A stretch of DNA of 64,000 nt. Origin: Hymenobacter glacieicola. GTDB lineage: Bacteria > Bacteroidota > Bacteroidia > Cytophagales > Hymenobacteraceae. Positions 52,315 to 59,701 of the stretch are shown one piece after another. Location: NCBI RefSeq assembly GCF_014640315.1, contig NZ_BMGS01000014.1, positions 1 through 64,000 of the forward strand, written 5' to 3'. Numbering within the stretch: position 1 is the stretch's first letter; each line of letters begins with the position of its first letter. A program made the translations under genes and the position numbers. The notes beneath the pieces are model-generated. The model did no database searches. It was not told where the DNA came from and worked only from the letters and a program-made list of their open reading frames with translations.

Positions 52315-52341
52315 GCGACAGATGCGACCGTTGGAGTACCC

Positions 52342-52354
52342 TTTAACCAAGGCC
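52342..52354 (-). repeat. Partial transposon end
   Basis: TTTAACCAAGGCC matches the outer 13 bases of the 38-bp ends at 2469-2506 and elsewhere. Confidence 0.45.
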
Positions 52355-52356
52355 AA

Positions 52357-52569
52357 ATGACAAGGAAATATAAGAAGGAAGATTTACAGGAGGCTTTAAA
52401 ATCAGTAAGTTCTCTTCTCAGTAAATGCAGAAAAGCTCAGACTTCTGTAAGAGTGAAATCTTCGCAAGAAACACTACTTGTGAATAGAATTAATGGGCTA
52501 CAAATAGCAGTAGAACTCATTGAAAATGAAATAAATCATGAGGACCTGTCAAAGAACGTAGGTTGTTGA
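52357..52569 (+). CDS. Small hypothetical protein, 70 aa
   Basis: ATG 52357 immediately follows a partial transposon end. The product is a lysine- and serine-rich helical protein (KKEDLQEALKSVSSLLSKCR and INGLQIAVELIENEINHEDL). Its DNA is much more AT-rich than the surroundings, a sign of separate origin. No domain recognised. It lies between two 13-14-bp partial copies of the 38-bp ends (52342 and 52698), so it may have been carried in by that element type. Confidence 0.45.
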   Translation: MTRKYKKEDLQEALKSVSSLLSKCRKAQTSVRVKSSQETLLVNRINGLQIAVELIENEINHEDLSKNVGC

Positions 52570-52697
52570 AAGACAAACGTGAAACGACCATACTGATGGC
52601 TTTTGTCAAGCCGGCCTAATCGTCAGAAGATGGGTATACCTACGCCGCTGCTAGGTAAGGTTTCAAGGAGTGGACAACTGCGCCAGTGGGGCCTTAG

Positions 52698-52711
52698 TTT
52701 TAACCAAGGCC
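52698..52711 (-). repeat. Partial transposon end
   Basis: TTTTAACCAAGGCC, the outer 14 bases of the 38-bp end family, in the same orientation as the copy at 52342. Confidence 0.45.
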
Positions 52712-52726
52712 AAAAGCGTAGGAGAA

Positions 52727-53277
52727 TCAAAGCCGCCCAAGTTCTGTTAACTGGTGGTGAATAAGCTCTAAGCGCTGCTCCACCGACAAGTTACCCCGTA
52801 TTTCCAAGACGGGACACGTAACTTGGCTAAGCCAATTCGTATGATTCGCTAGGGTAAGGTTACCCCCACTGGAATTGTCATCATACCCTGCTGCCCACGT
52901 CAGGAACGTTTGGTACTGCTCAGCACGAGCTGGCTCCGTGACGAGTTGGTCTCCATAAAGTGTATGTTCCGCTGCTGCAAACGGCGTGGGCGCACAGCGG
53001 GAGGTAGCCAGAGAAAAATGGCCAAATCGAAGGCTTTTAGCCATTTGTGCCCCCACCCAACGAGGGAGCCGCCCAGAATCCAACGGGTATGTTGGCTCAA
53101 CTCCCTCTCAAGGGCGGCGTTGCGTAGTAGGGCGGGGCGCCGCTGCGTAAAAGGAGGGTCGGACGCTAGCCAAAAATAGTCGTCGCTGTCAAAATAGGGA
53201 ATGCCTAGTACTCCACTGAGTGCCTTGCCCAAGGTCGTAACGCCCGAGCCGGAAGCGCCGAAAATGTGCAGTTTCAT
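52727..53277 (-). pseudogene. Frameshifted P-loop kinase (adenylate-kinase-like)
   Basis: The first 100 codons from 53277 encode MKLHIFGASGSGVTTLGKAL (Walker A), a YFDSDDYFW motif and WILGGSLVGWG, typical of small P-loop kinases annotated as FlaR or topology-modulation-like proteins. At about 52975 the frame breaks after LQQR. The natural continuation (EHTLYGDQLVTEPARAEQYQ) lies one frame over and runs to 52727. A single base lost in a CGG run would explain it. Functional only if this is a sequencing error. Confidence 0.75.
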
Positions 53278-53640
53278 AGCGGTGTTAATACGTCTGCTTG
53301 GAGAGGATTCTTAGCAACTAAGGAAATTTCTCGCCCACTTTGGCATTTCGCATATAAACCGCGAGCATTTCGCTAAGTAAAAAGGCCCTGCATCTCTTGC
53401 AGGGCCTTTTTGCGACATGGCACGTGAGAAGAATAGTTGTGGTCGGAACCAGGCTAGAAATTCGGTGCCGGACAAGCCATCGTCCAGCACCCTATTGACC
53501 TTACTCAGATTCTCTGCATCGAACTCCCTGAGTGGGCTGACACACTGGCCCTGATCTTCTCCAGCATGCACTTATTGTTGTACTCGTCCAGCGAAGCGAA
53601 GACGGCGGGCCAGGCTGGAATCACAGCTTTGTACTGGTAA
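53278..53640. other. Decayed intergenic stretch with terminator
   Basis: No intact gene. Contains a strong terminator hairpin at 53379-53411 and unrecognisable coding-like remnants around 53470-53580. Confidence 0.4.
53379..53411. terminator. Bidirectional intrinsic terminator
   Basis: Perfect stem AAAAAGGCCCTGCA / TGCAGGGCCTTTTT around a TCTCT loop. Confidence 0.8.
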
Positions 53641-53769
53641 GAGGATAAAACGGCGGCCGAAATTGGTCACCAATTGGGGGTGGGACGAGCTACTATTTAC
53701 CGCTACCTCGCGCACCTAGGCGTGCCGACCGGAGGGCCGCTATACGCGAAGATTGGGGGCTTTTCATAG
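53641..53769 (+). pseudogene. Serine recombinase/resolvase C-terminal remnant
   Basis: The plus strand reads EDKTAAEIGHQLGVGRATIY then RYLAHLG and a TAG at 53767-53769. This is the DNA-binding helix-turn-helix that ends Tn3-type resolvases and Hin-like invertases. A TAA sits directly upstream at 53638-53640 and no catalytic serine domain is recognisable. It is a relic of the kind of recombinase that accompanies Tn3-family elements. Confidence 0.6.
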
Positions 53770-53805
53770 GGCGAGGGCAGAAAGGCGTGGAAAGCTCAGA
53801 CCGGC

Positions 53806-54969
53806 TTACTGGAACGTGCGGGCGTTGAGCAGGTCTGAATTGGAGAGGTTGAGCTTCACGTTACGCCCTCCCCCCTTCTCGTAGACCTCGATAATGAGCT
53901 GCTTCTGATCCGGGATGGTAAACTTCTTGAACACGTATACCTGTTCCAGTTTGCTTTGAACGTCTATCTTTTTCTGGCTGCCATTGTAGACGTAGATGGG
54001 GGTGATCTCAATGGCCTGCTCCGCCGTGCGTTTGGCCACCTTCTTATCCTGGATGTAAAATTTCACAAAGTCCACATCGTAGGTCACATTCGACTTGTTG
54101 GCGATGTGCAGGGGAAAGAACAGCGTTTCTTGCTTGTAGCCGACACTGCCGGAGTGTACCGACAACTGGTTGGCGCTTTCACTGGCCGACGAGCCGCCCC
54201 GCGCCAGGGCCTGCTTGGAATAGGCATCCAGGTTGCCTTGGGGAATAGGCGAGTTCGACAGAATAGCCTCTCCTGCTTCACTGGTTGCCACCGCTGCATC
54301 GGGAGCGCCCATATCCAGGCTGAGCACCTTGGGATCGTGTTGGTAGTTGACCGTGAACATATACAGCTTCCCGTTCGAGGTCAGCACCGTGATGTTCGTC
54401 TCAGGAAAGCTTGTACCAGCTGCCTTCACGCGCACGATGTTTTCCGCGCCCGTGGCTTTGGCCGCGATAATCCCCGGGTTGCCCAAGTCGACGTAGGTAA
54501 TCGGGTAGGGAAACACCAGATGGGTAGTCTTTTGGTTGCTCACGTACAGCGGCGTAGTGGGCAACTGGCCCTTATCGGGGCTGCCATCGGCCATACCCAG
54601 GTCAATACCCACCAGGCGCGGGCTACGCTGGTAATTTACCACAAAGGAGTAGAGCTTGCCCCCGGATAGTACCGTCATGTTGGTTTCCCCGAAGCCCGCC
54701 GTCGCCGCTTTCACGCGCACGATGTTTTCCGAGCCGGTTGCTTTGGCGGCAATCAGACCCGTACTGCCCAGATCAACATAGGTTACGGGATGAGGAAATA
54801 TCAGGTGGGTAGTTTTCTGGTCACTCACGTACAGCGACAGGCTGGCTAGCTTGCTGGCTTTGGTGGGGGTAGGCTGCTTTTGGGACGAGGCGGTATTCTG
54901 AGCCACTACGGTCGGCGTCCGGGCGGTAAGTAGCCCCAGGGCCAGTGCCAGGCAGGCGGTCGTTTTCAT
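53806..54969 (-). CDS. traN: Conjugative transfer protein TraN (VirB9-like) with duplicated domain
   Basis: Signal peptide MKTTACLALALGLLTA, then two copies of an 80-residue beta module (residues 46-126 and 141-221; both contain QKTTHL, PxTYVDLG, IAAKATG and ENIVRVKAA), then the C-terminal Bacteroides TraN domain (residues about 250-387). TraN-type proteins are the outer-membrane/periplasmic VirB9-like part of the conjugation channel. Relatives as I know them carry one such N-terminal module, so the tandem copy is unusual. Last gene of the minus-strand tra operon, 5 bases after traM. Confidence 0.85.
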   Translation of the reverse strand: MKTTACLALALGLLTARTPTVVAQNTASSQKQPTPTKASKLASLSLYVSDQKTTHLIFPHPVTYVDLGSTGLIAAKATGSENIVRVKAATAGFGETNMTVLSGGKLYSFVVNYQRSPRLVGIDLGMADGSPDKGQLPTTPLYVSNQKTTHLVFPYPITYVDLGNPGIIAAKATGAENIVRVKAAGTSFPETNITVLTSNGKLYMFTVNYQHDPKVLSLDMGAPDAAVATSEAGEAILSNSPIPQGNLDAYSKQALARGGSSASESANQLSVHSGSVGYKQETLFFPLHIANKSNVTYDVDFVKFYIQDKKVAKRTAEQAIEITPIYVYNGSQKKIDVQSKLEQVYVFKKFTIPDQKQLIIEVYEKGGGRNVKLNLSNSDLLNARTFQ

Positions 54970-54974
54970 AAGGA

Positions 54975-56180
54975 TTAGTCTTTATCTACTTTGAGCATAA
55001 CATTATAGCCGGCTTTGAGGCGGACCTTCACCAGGCGAATCTTGTTTTTGCCGAGGTTCTTGGCGGCACTGACCGCTACTCCCGCCGCCACCAGCGTTGG
55101 GTCCGCGCTCATCACCATGGCGTCGGCCGCGTCCATGCTATTCGCGCCAGCCTGCTTGGCGGCATCCCGGGTGATTGCCCCGGGAATGTGCAGCCCCTGC
55201 AGTCCGTCCACGTCGTAGACCTCCAGCGATGCCGGAAACACGCTGTTGCCGGACTTAAGCGTTTCAATGGCAATGCTGAGCCGCTCACCTTGTAGGCTGC
55301 ACTTGCCATAGAGGAAGGTATTGGCCGGCACCTGGTGCCCGTTAATTACGGCGGGCTCCGTCAGGCGCATCTTAATCAGGGAGCCCGACACCACTTCCTG
55401 CGACTCGTGAATCACGGCCGGCAGCGTGTTGGAATCCACCCCCGACGAACTGCCATCATCCAGCCCTTGAAAAGAAGCGGTACGCCCCTTCCCCGTCCCG
55501 GTCGACCCCAGGCGGGACACGACCGCGTCCTCGTTCAGGGCCCGCACTTTGGTAGCCGGCTTTTTCTTGGCGGGCGCAGAGGCTACTGCGCGCGGGGTCG
55601 CCGCGCTACCGCCGGCTGCGTTGGACTGCGCCATGAGGGCGGCCATCTGCGCCTGCGCCCGCGCCGCGGCTAACTCCCGTGCATGCTCCGTGCGCATCAG
55701 CTCCATCTTTTCTTCCGGGGTGAGCGAGCCGAGCGCCGTGCTAGGCGGCGCCGTGGCGCCCGGGGCCACGCTGCCGTTCAGCTGGGCTTGCTGCGCAGCA
55801 ATTAGCTGCGCCTGGGCCGCGGCCACCGACTTGTCGACCGACCCGTTCGGGCCAGCCTTCCCGTCCGCCTGAATGCCGTAAGACAGCCCCCCACCCGAGC
55901 TGGTATCAATCTGCGCATCGACCAGGCCCCGGTTCCGCAGGGAATCTACCGGACTAGCGTAGGCTTCGAGCTTGCTGGCAGTAATGGTGCCCTTCTCCGC
56001 TCCGGGAAGCTCGGTATTAAAGCCGGATTCCACGTCTTGCGCCTCAACTGGGGTGCCTTCGCCACCCCCACCCAGGAAAAACATCACGGCCAGGAATGGT
56101 ACCCCTACCACCGGCAGAAAAGTAGCCATTTTGCGGGTCCTTATAAATTGCGCGTCGTGGGGCTTCGTGGGCGTTGCCAT
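54975..56180 (-). CDS. traM: Conjugative transfer protein TraM (VirB10-like)
   Basis: A 401-residue protein: a short cytoplasmic N-terminus, one membrane helix (TFLPVVGVPFLAVMFFLG, residues about 20-37), a long alanine/glutamine-rich periplasmic linker and the conserved C-terminal TraM beta domain (LIKMRLTEPAVINGHQVPAN, YDVDGLQGLHIPGAI). It corresponds to VirB10, which links the inner and outer membranes of type IV secretion channels. Five bases separate it from traN and 12 from traK. Confidence 0.85.
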   Translation of the reverse strand: MATPTKPHDAQFIRTRKMATFLPVVGVPFLAVMFFLGGGGEGTPVEAQDVESGFNTELPGAEKGTITASKLEAYASPVDSLRNRGLVDAQIDTSSGGGLSYGIQADGKAGPNGSVDKSVAAAQAQLIAAQQAQLNGSVAPGATAPPSTALGSLTPEEKMELMRTEHARELAAARAQAQMAALMAQSNAAGGSAATPRAVASAPAKKKPATKVRALNEDAVVSRLGSTGTGKGRTASFQGLDDGSSSGVDSNTLPAVIHESQEVVSGSLIKMRLTEPAVINGHQVPANTFLYGKCSLQGERLSIAIETLKSGNSVFPASLEVYDVDGLQGLHIPGAITRDAAKQAGANSMDAADAMVMSADPTLVAAGVAVSAAKNLGKNKIRLVKVRLKAGYNVMLKVDKD

Positions 56181-56192
56181 AGGGATAGTAGC

Positions 56193-56807
56193 TTAGCGCT
56201 GAAGGGTATTCAAGTCTTTATTTTGCACCACCCGCCAGTTTTCCATCAGGAAGCCGTGCGGGTTGTTTTCCGAGCGCGTCACGTCGCGAAGGGTGCAATC
56301 GGAGATAAAATTGCGGTTGGTTATCGACGTAGCCCGGATAACGCGCTGATGTCCGAAGCAGCGGGCCGTCAGCGGGCGGGCGTTGCCGATAATGACACTA
56401 TCCACCGTCATTTCCAGGCTGATGTTAGCCGCTATCAAGTCGTTATAAAAGCCCTTCTCCTTGAAGTTCTCGTACTGTTTCTTAGCCGAGTTATCGGCCA
56501 GGTACAGGGCTTTGTTCACGTTCAGGTCGATGGCCTTTTGGTCGGGGTCGAGCGTGAAAAAGAGCTCGTGAAACCGGGTAACGTGGCTCCGGGCCTCGAC
56601 CGGCCGGTTCGCCCGCGCATCCTGCGCGCCGGCCGTAAGCAGCTGCCCCCCTTCCAGCACGTAGATGCGGTTCGCCGCCGCAGTGGTCGATTGGAACGCG
56701 AAGTAAGCGATGGCACCGGCCAGCAGCAGCACCGCGATAATGAAGATGATGGCCAGGGTCTTTACTTGCTGAAAAGCAGAGTCGATGGTTTTAAGCGAAG
56801 CAAACAT
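56193..56807 (-). CDS. traK: Conjugative transfer protein TraK (VirB8-like)
   Basis: A 204-residue bitopic membrane protein. Cytoplasmic start FASLKTIDSAFQQVKTLAII is followed by a membrane helix (IIFIIAVLLLAGAIAYFAFQ) and a periplasmic VirB8-like domain (RSHVTRFHELFFTLDPDQKA). This is the standard TraK of Bacteroidetes conjugative elements. It lies between traJ and traM as in CTnDOT-type operons. A separate small TraL gene, which often follows TraK, is not visible here. Confidence 0.85.
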   Translation of the reverse strand: MFASLKTIDSAFQQVKTLAIIFIIAVLLLAGAIAYFAFQSTTAAANRIYVLEGGQLLTAGAQDARANRPVEARSHVTRFHELFFTLDPDQKAIDLNVNKALYLADNSAKKQYENFKEKGFYNDLIAANISLEMTVDSVIIGNARPLTARCFGHQRVIRATSITNRNFISDCTLRDVTRSENNPHGFLMENWRVVQNKDLNTLQR

Positions 56808-56846
56808 AAAGGTGGACGTTAGTGGTGGTGGATAGGGCCAGGCGGC

Positions 56847-57935
56847 TTAGCCCTTGCGGCTGAAACGCTCGCGCAGCGCCAAGCCGGCTCGGTGCCCAAA
56901 TTCTTCGCCCCGCGACATATTTTGGGGGCTGGCCATGCCGGCTGCGCCCTGCACCACCCCCGCGCCCGTGCGCAGGGCAGCCCCGCTCGTCGCGCCGGCC
57001 ACGGCTGCCGTCGTGGCCGTGGTGGTCGTGATGAACGAGGTGGCCGCGCTGCCCACCCCGGAGCCGTCAATCAGCATATCCGCCGCTTTGGGAACGAAAA
57101 TGTAGCCCACGATGGCCAGCACCAGCATACACAGGTAAGCGATATCGGCCGACTCTACGCTACCCCCGGCCTGCAACTGCCGAATGTTCTCATTGAGCAT
57201 TGTTACCTGGACGTGGGCCAGCACCGCTGCGTAGATGTTAGCTACCGGCACCCAGAGGGAAATCGTGAGGAAGTAGCCGAACCACTTCATCAGCCCGCCC
57301 CCGAAGCTGGGAATAATGGCGATGCCGAAGGCCAGCGGGCCGGCCACGCTGAGCAGCACGAGCAGGAAGGTGGAGATTAGGCTGATGGCCAGCTTGGCGG
57401 CCAGCGCGCCCAGTTCCAGGATGGATTTGGTCCACTCCCGGAAGTTTTGGCCGACGGAGTATTGCACCTGATTAAAGGCCAGGCTGGCTTTGCGGCCCAC
57501 GTCCAGCGCCCCGAGCTTGCCTAGCTCCTTTTCGTATTCCTCGTTGATCGCCATATCCGACTTGGCCTTGGCATCGGCCGCTAATTGGTCCCGTTGGGCC
57601 GTGAGCCGGTTTACTTCCGCTAGCTGGCCCATGCGTATTGTGTCGGTGCCGTGCGCCACCGCCATCGTAACGCCCCGCAGCGCCCCGCACAAGGGCACGA
57701 ATAGCAGAATAGCCAGGCCGATGGCAAAGGGCCGGAGCAGGGGAAACAAGTCGATGGGCTCGGCGCGGGCAATGTTACCCCATACCCGGCTGCTGATGTA
57801 GAGTAGCGCCCCAATGCCCCCCACGGCCCGGCCCAGGTTAATGAACATGGAAGTGAAGGAGAGCATCTCGGTATAAATGGCTTCGAGCTTTTGCTCGTAC
57901 ACAGCCATGTTCAGATCAATAGCGGTCGGGTCCAT
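56847..57935 (-). CDS. traJ: Conjugative transfer protein TraJ (VirB6-like)
   Basis: A 362-residue polytopic inner-membrane protein with about six helices (GRAVGGIGALLYISSRVWGN, LLRPFAIGLAILLFVPLCGA, AISLISTFLLVLLSVAGPLA, IAYLCMLVLAIVGYIFVP). Sequence and position match TraJ, the VirB6-type channel component of Bacteroidetes conjugation systems. The C-terminus is glycine/alanine-rich and ends in a basic RERFSRKG. Confidence 0.85.
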   Translation of the reverse strand: MDPTAIDLNMAVYEQKLEAIYTEMLSFTSMFINLGRAVGGIGALLYISSRVWGNIARAEPIDLFPLLRPFAIGLAILLFVPLCGALRGVTMAVAHGTDTIRMGQLAEVNRLTAQRDQLAADAKAKSDMAINEEYEKELGKLGALDVGRKASLAFNQVQYSVGQNFREWTKSILELGALAAKLAISLISTFLLVLLSVAGPLAFGIAIIPSFGGGLMKWFGYFLTISLWVPVANIYAAVLAHVQVTMLNENIRQLQAGGSVESADIAYLCMLVLAIVGYIFVPKAADMLIDGSGVGSAATSFITTTTATTAAVAGATSGAALRTGAGVVQGAAGMASPQNMSRGEEFGHRAGLALRERFSRKG

Positions 57936-57987
57936 TGGGAAGGGCGAGAATCAACTTGGGGGATAAGGGTCAGTAAATGATGAATGG

Positions 57988-58317
57988 CTACTTTGCTACC
58001 TTGGAATACTCACCTGCGCCTGAAATCAGGAGGTGGTCTTTCTCGCCCAAGTAGATGATGTCCATAGCTCCTAAGCCGGTATTGACGGTAAGCTTATGGT
58101 TGTCCTTATCGTAGGTGAGCGGGTATTCCTTTTTGCCCTCTAGTAGCGTCAGGTTTTCCCCGCGCTCCTGAATGGTCATGTGCGGACGGGTGGGACTATC
58201 CACGGACTGCCACTCGCCCAAAAATTGGTCTGGTTTGCTGCCAGAGGAACACGAGGTGAGCAGGGCCATTCCCGTAACGGCAACAACAGTGAGCAACTGG
58301 TTTAGCTTGCTTTGCAT
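57988..58317 (-). CDS. Small lipoprotein of the tra operon
   Basis: A 109-residue lipoprotein with lipobox GMALLTSCSSG (Cys about residue 23). Its small beta-rich mature part (FLGEWQSVDSPTRPHMTIQE, YDKDNHKLTVNTGLGAMDII) resembles a lipocalin-like or DUF3876-type fold. Between the TraI-like pair and traJ such small genes often serve as channel-assembly (VirB7-like) or entry-exclusion proteins. That role is only suggested by position. Confidence 0.65.
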   Translation of the reverse strand: MQSKLNQLLTVVAVTGMALLTSCSSGSKPDQFLGEWQSVDSPTRPHMTIQERGENLTLLEGKKEYPLTYDKDNHKLTVNTGLGAMDIIYLGEKDHLLISGAGEYSKVAK

Positions 58318-58354
58318 AGGGTTGAAAATGGAAGTGAAAGGATAGTCCGAACCG

Positions 58355-59002
58355 TTAACGGGCAGTCATCAAGGCATTGACCGCTTCGTGGTCCTGGACC
58401 TGTTGGGCCTGGTGCTGCGCAATAGCCCGGCACTTGCCCGTGAAGTAGTTCATCAGGTCGTGCTGCTTCACGATGCGGTCGGCAATGTTGTCGATGAACT
58501 CTAGCCGCTCCGGGTCGGTCATCTTCGCCTGGCCCGCGCTGAGGATGCCGGCCAGCTCGCCCAGCAGGGCCACGTTCTCCTGCAAAATGCCTTGGTACAC
58601 CGTCGAGGCTTCGGTGAGCTGCGCGGGCGTGAGCTGCTTGCGGCGCAGCTCCGGAATGGCAGTAGCGAACTGGTTAATCATCTCGCCTTGGTGGGTGTAA
58701 ATCTCCCGGACCCGGCGGTAATTGCGGACCCCGGCGCTGATTTGTAGCAGGCTGCTATACCACTGGTCGTGCAGGGCCTGGGTTTTGTCCATGATGCCCT
58801 TGATCTTGCCGCTGACCACCTTCATGTCGTTGGCCAGCCCCTTCCCCTCCCCCAGCAGGGTAGCCGAGACACTTTGGTGGACAATCTGCTTGCGGGAGCT
58901 CTTTTCCGCGATAGGGGCCGAGATAACCGCCGGGAACTGCGCGTAAGCCGGGCTGGCAAGGAGGGTCAAGCCCAGGGCGAGAATTTTCGTCGTTGCTTTC
59001 AT
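58355..59002 (-). CDS. TraI-like conjugation protein, paralogue 2
   Basis: A 215-residue periplasmic protein with signal peptide (MKATTKILALGLTLLASPAY ending AYAQ) and long amphipathic helices (VREIYTHQGEMINQFATAIP, RLEFIDNIADRIVKQHDLMN). It is a paralogue of the gene just upstream, sharing the MTDxERxxFID and NYFT/NYYT motifs and the ALMxAR ending. It resembles the TraI/DUF4141-type protein that takes a VirB5-like role in these systems. The tandem pair may form a hetero-oligomer. Confidence 0.7.
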   Translation of the reverse strand: MKATTKILALGLTLLASPAYAQFPAVISAPIAEKSSRKQIVHQSVSATLLGEGKGLANDMKVVSGKIKGIMDKTQALHDQWYSSLLQISAGVRNYRRVREIYTHQGEMINQFATAIPELRRKQLTPAQLTEASTVYQGILQENVALLGELAGILSAGQAKMTDPERLEFIDNIADRIVKQHDLMNYFTGKCRAIAQHQAQQVQDHEAVNALMTAR

Positions 59003-59031
59003 GGCAGGGGTAGTTGAAATGGGAAGCGTGC

Positions 59032-59679
59032 CTAGCGGGCCCCCATCAGGGCGTTCAGGGCCTGCAAGTCCTGCGCTTTCTGCTCGGCCATGTGCATTTG
59101 CACCATGTTGCGCTGCGTGTAGTAGTTGATTAGGCCCAACTGGTCGGAAATCTTCGCGTCCAGCTTGTCGATGAAGCGCATCCGCTCGGCGTCCGTCATC
59201 TTGAGCATGGCCGGGCTGACGACGGTTTGCAGATCCTGGAGCGTGTTGGCACTTTCCGTCAGCATCTTGGTGTACACCGTAACCATCGTCGAGAGCTGTT
59301 CCGGCTGCACGTAGGGCGACTGCCGCAGCGTTTCAATGGCCGTGGCGTAGTTCTGAATGATTCTGCCCTGCTTCTCAAACACGGACTGTACGCGCCGGTA
59401 GGTGCGAACCGTGTTGCTGACTTGCAGCAGCCCGTCGTACCAGTTCTTGGCCAGCATCATATTCTTTTCCGAGAATACCTTGGTCAGCTCCTGCTCTTTC
59501 ACGCCGGCTTTCACCAGCACGTTTGCCGCTTTGGAAAGGCCCTTCATGGTGTTTTGCAGGCCCGTCTGGACGCCGGACTGCACTTCCAGCACGGGGGCCG
59601 TAACCACGAGCTGCGCGGAGGCTTGCCCAGCGCTGAGGGCCAGTATTGCCAGGCCCAGGATGGTGACTTTTGCTTTCAT
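59032..59679 (-). CDS. TraI-like conjugation protein, paralogue 1
   Basis: A 215-residue secreted protein; start ATG 59679 (MKAKVTILGLAILALSAGQA, signal peptide) is chosen over an upstream codon. The mature part is helical (VRTYRRVQSVFEKQGRIIQN, MLKMTDAERMRFIDKLDAKI) and ends in LNALMGAR. It is of TraI/DUF4141 type, VirB5-like in position between traG and traJ. It is paralogous to the following gene (58355-59002), from which it is separated by 30 bases. Confidence 0.7.
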   Translation of the reverse strand: MKAKVTILGLAILALSAGQASAQLVVTAPVLEVQSGVQTGLQNTMKGLSKAANVLVKAGVKEQELTKVFSEKNMMLAKNWYDGLLQVSNTVRTYRRVQSVFEKQGRIIQNYATAIETLRQSPYVQPEQLSTMVTVYTKMLTESANTLQDLQTVVSPAMLKMTDAERMRFIDKLDAKISDQLGLINYYTQRNMVQMHMAEQKAQDLQALNALMGAR

Positions 59680-59701
59680 AATTTTTCCCTTTGGTTGAAA
59701 A

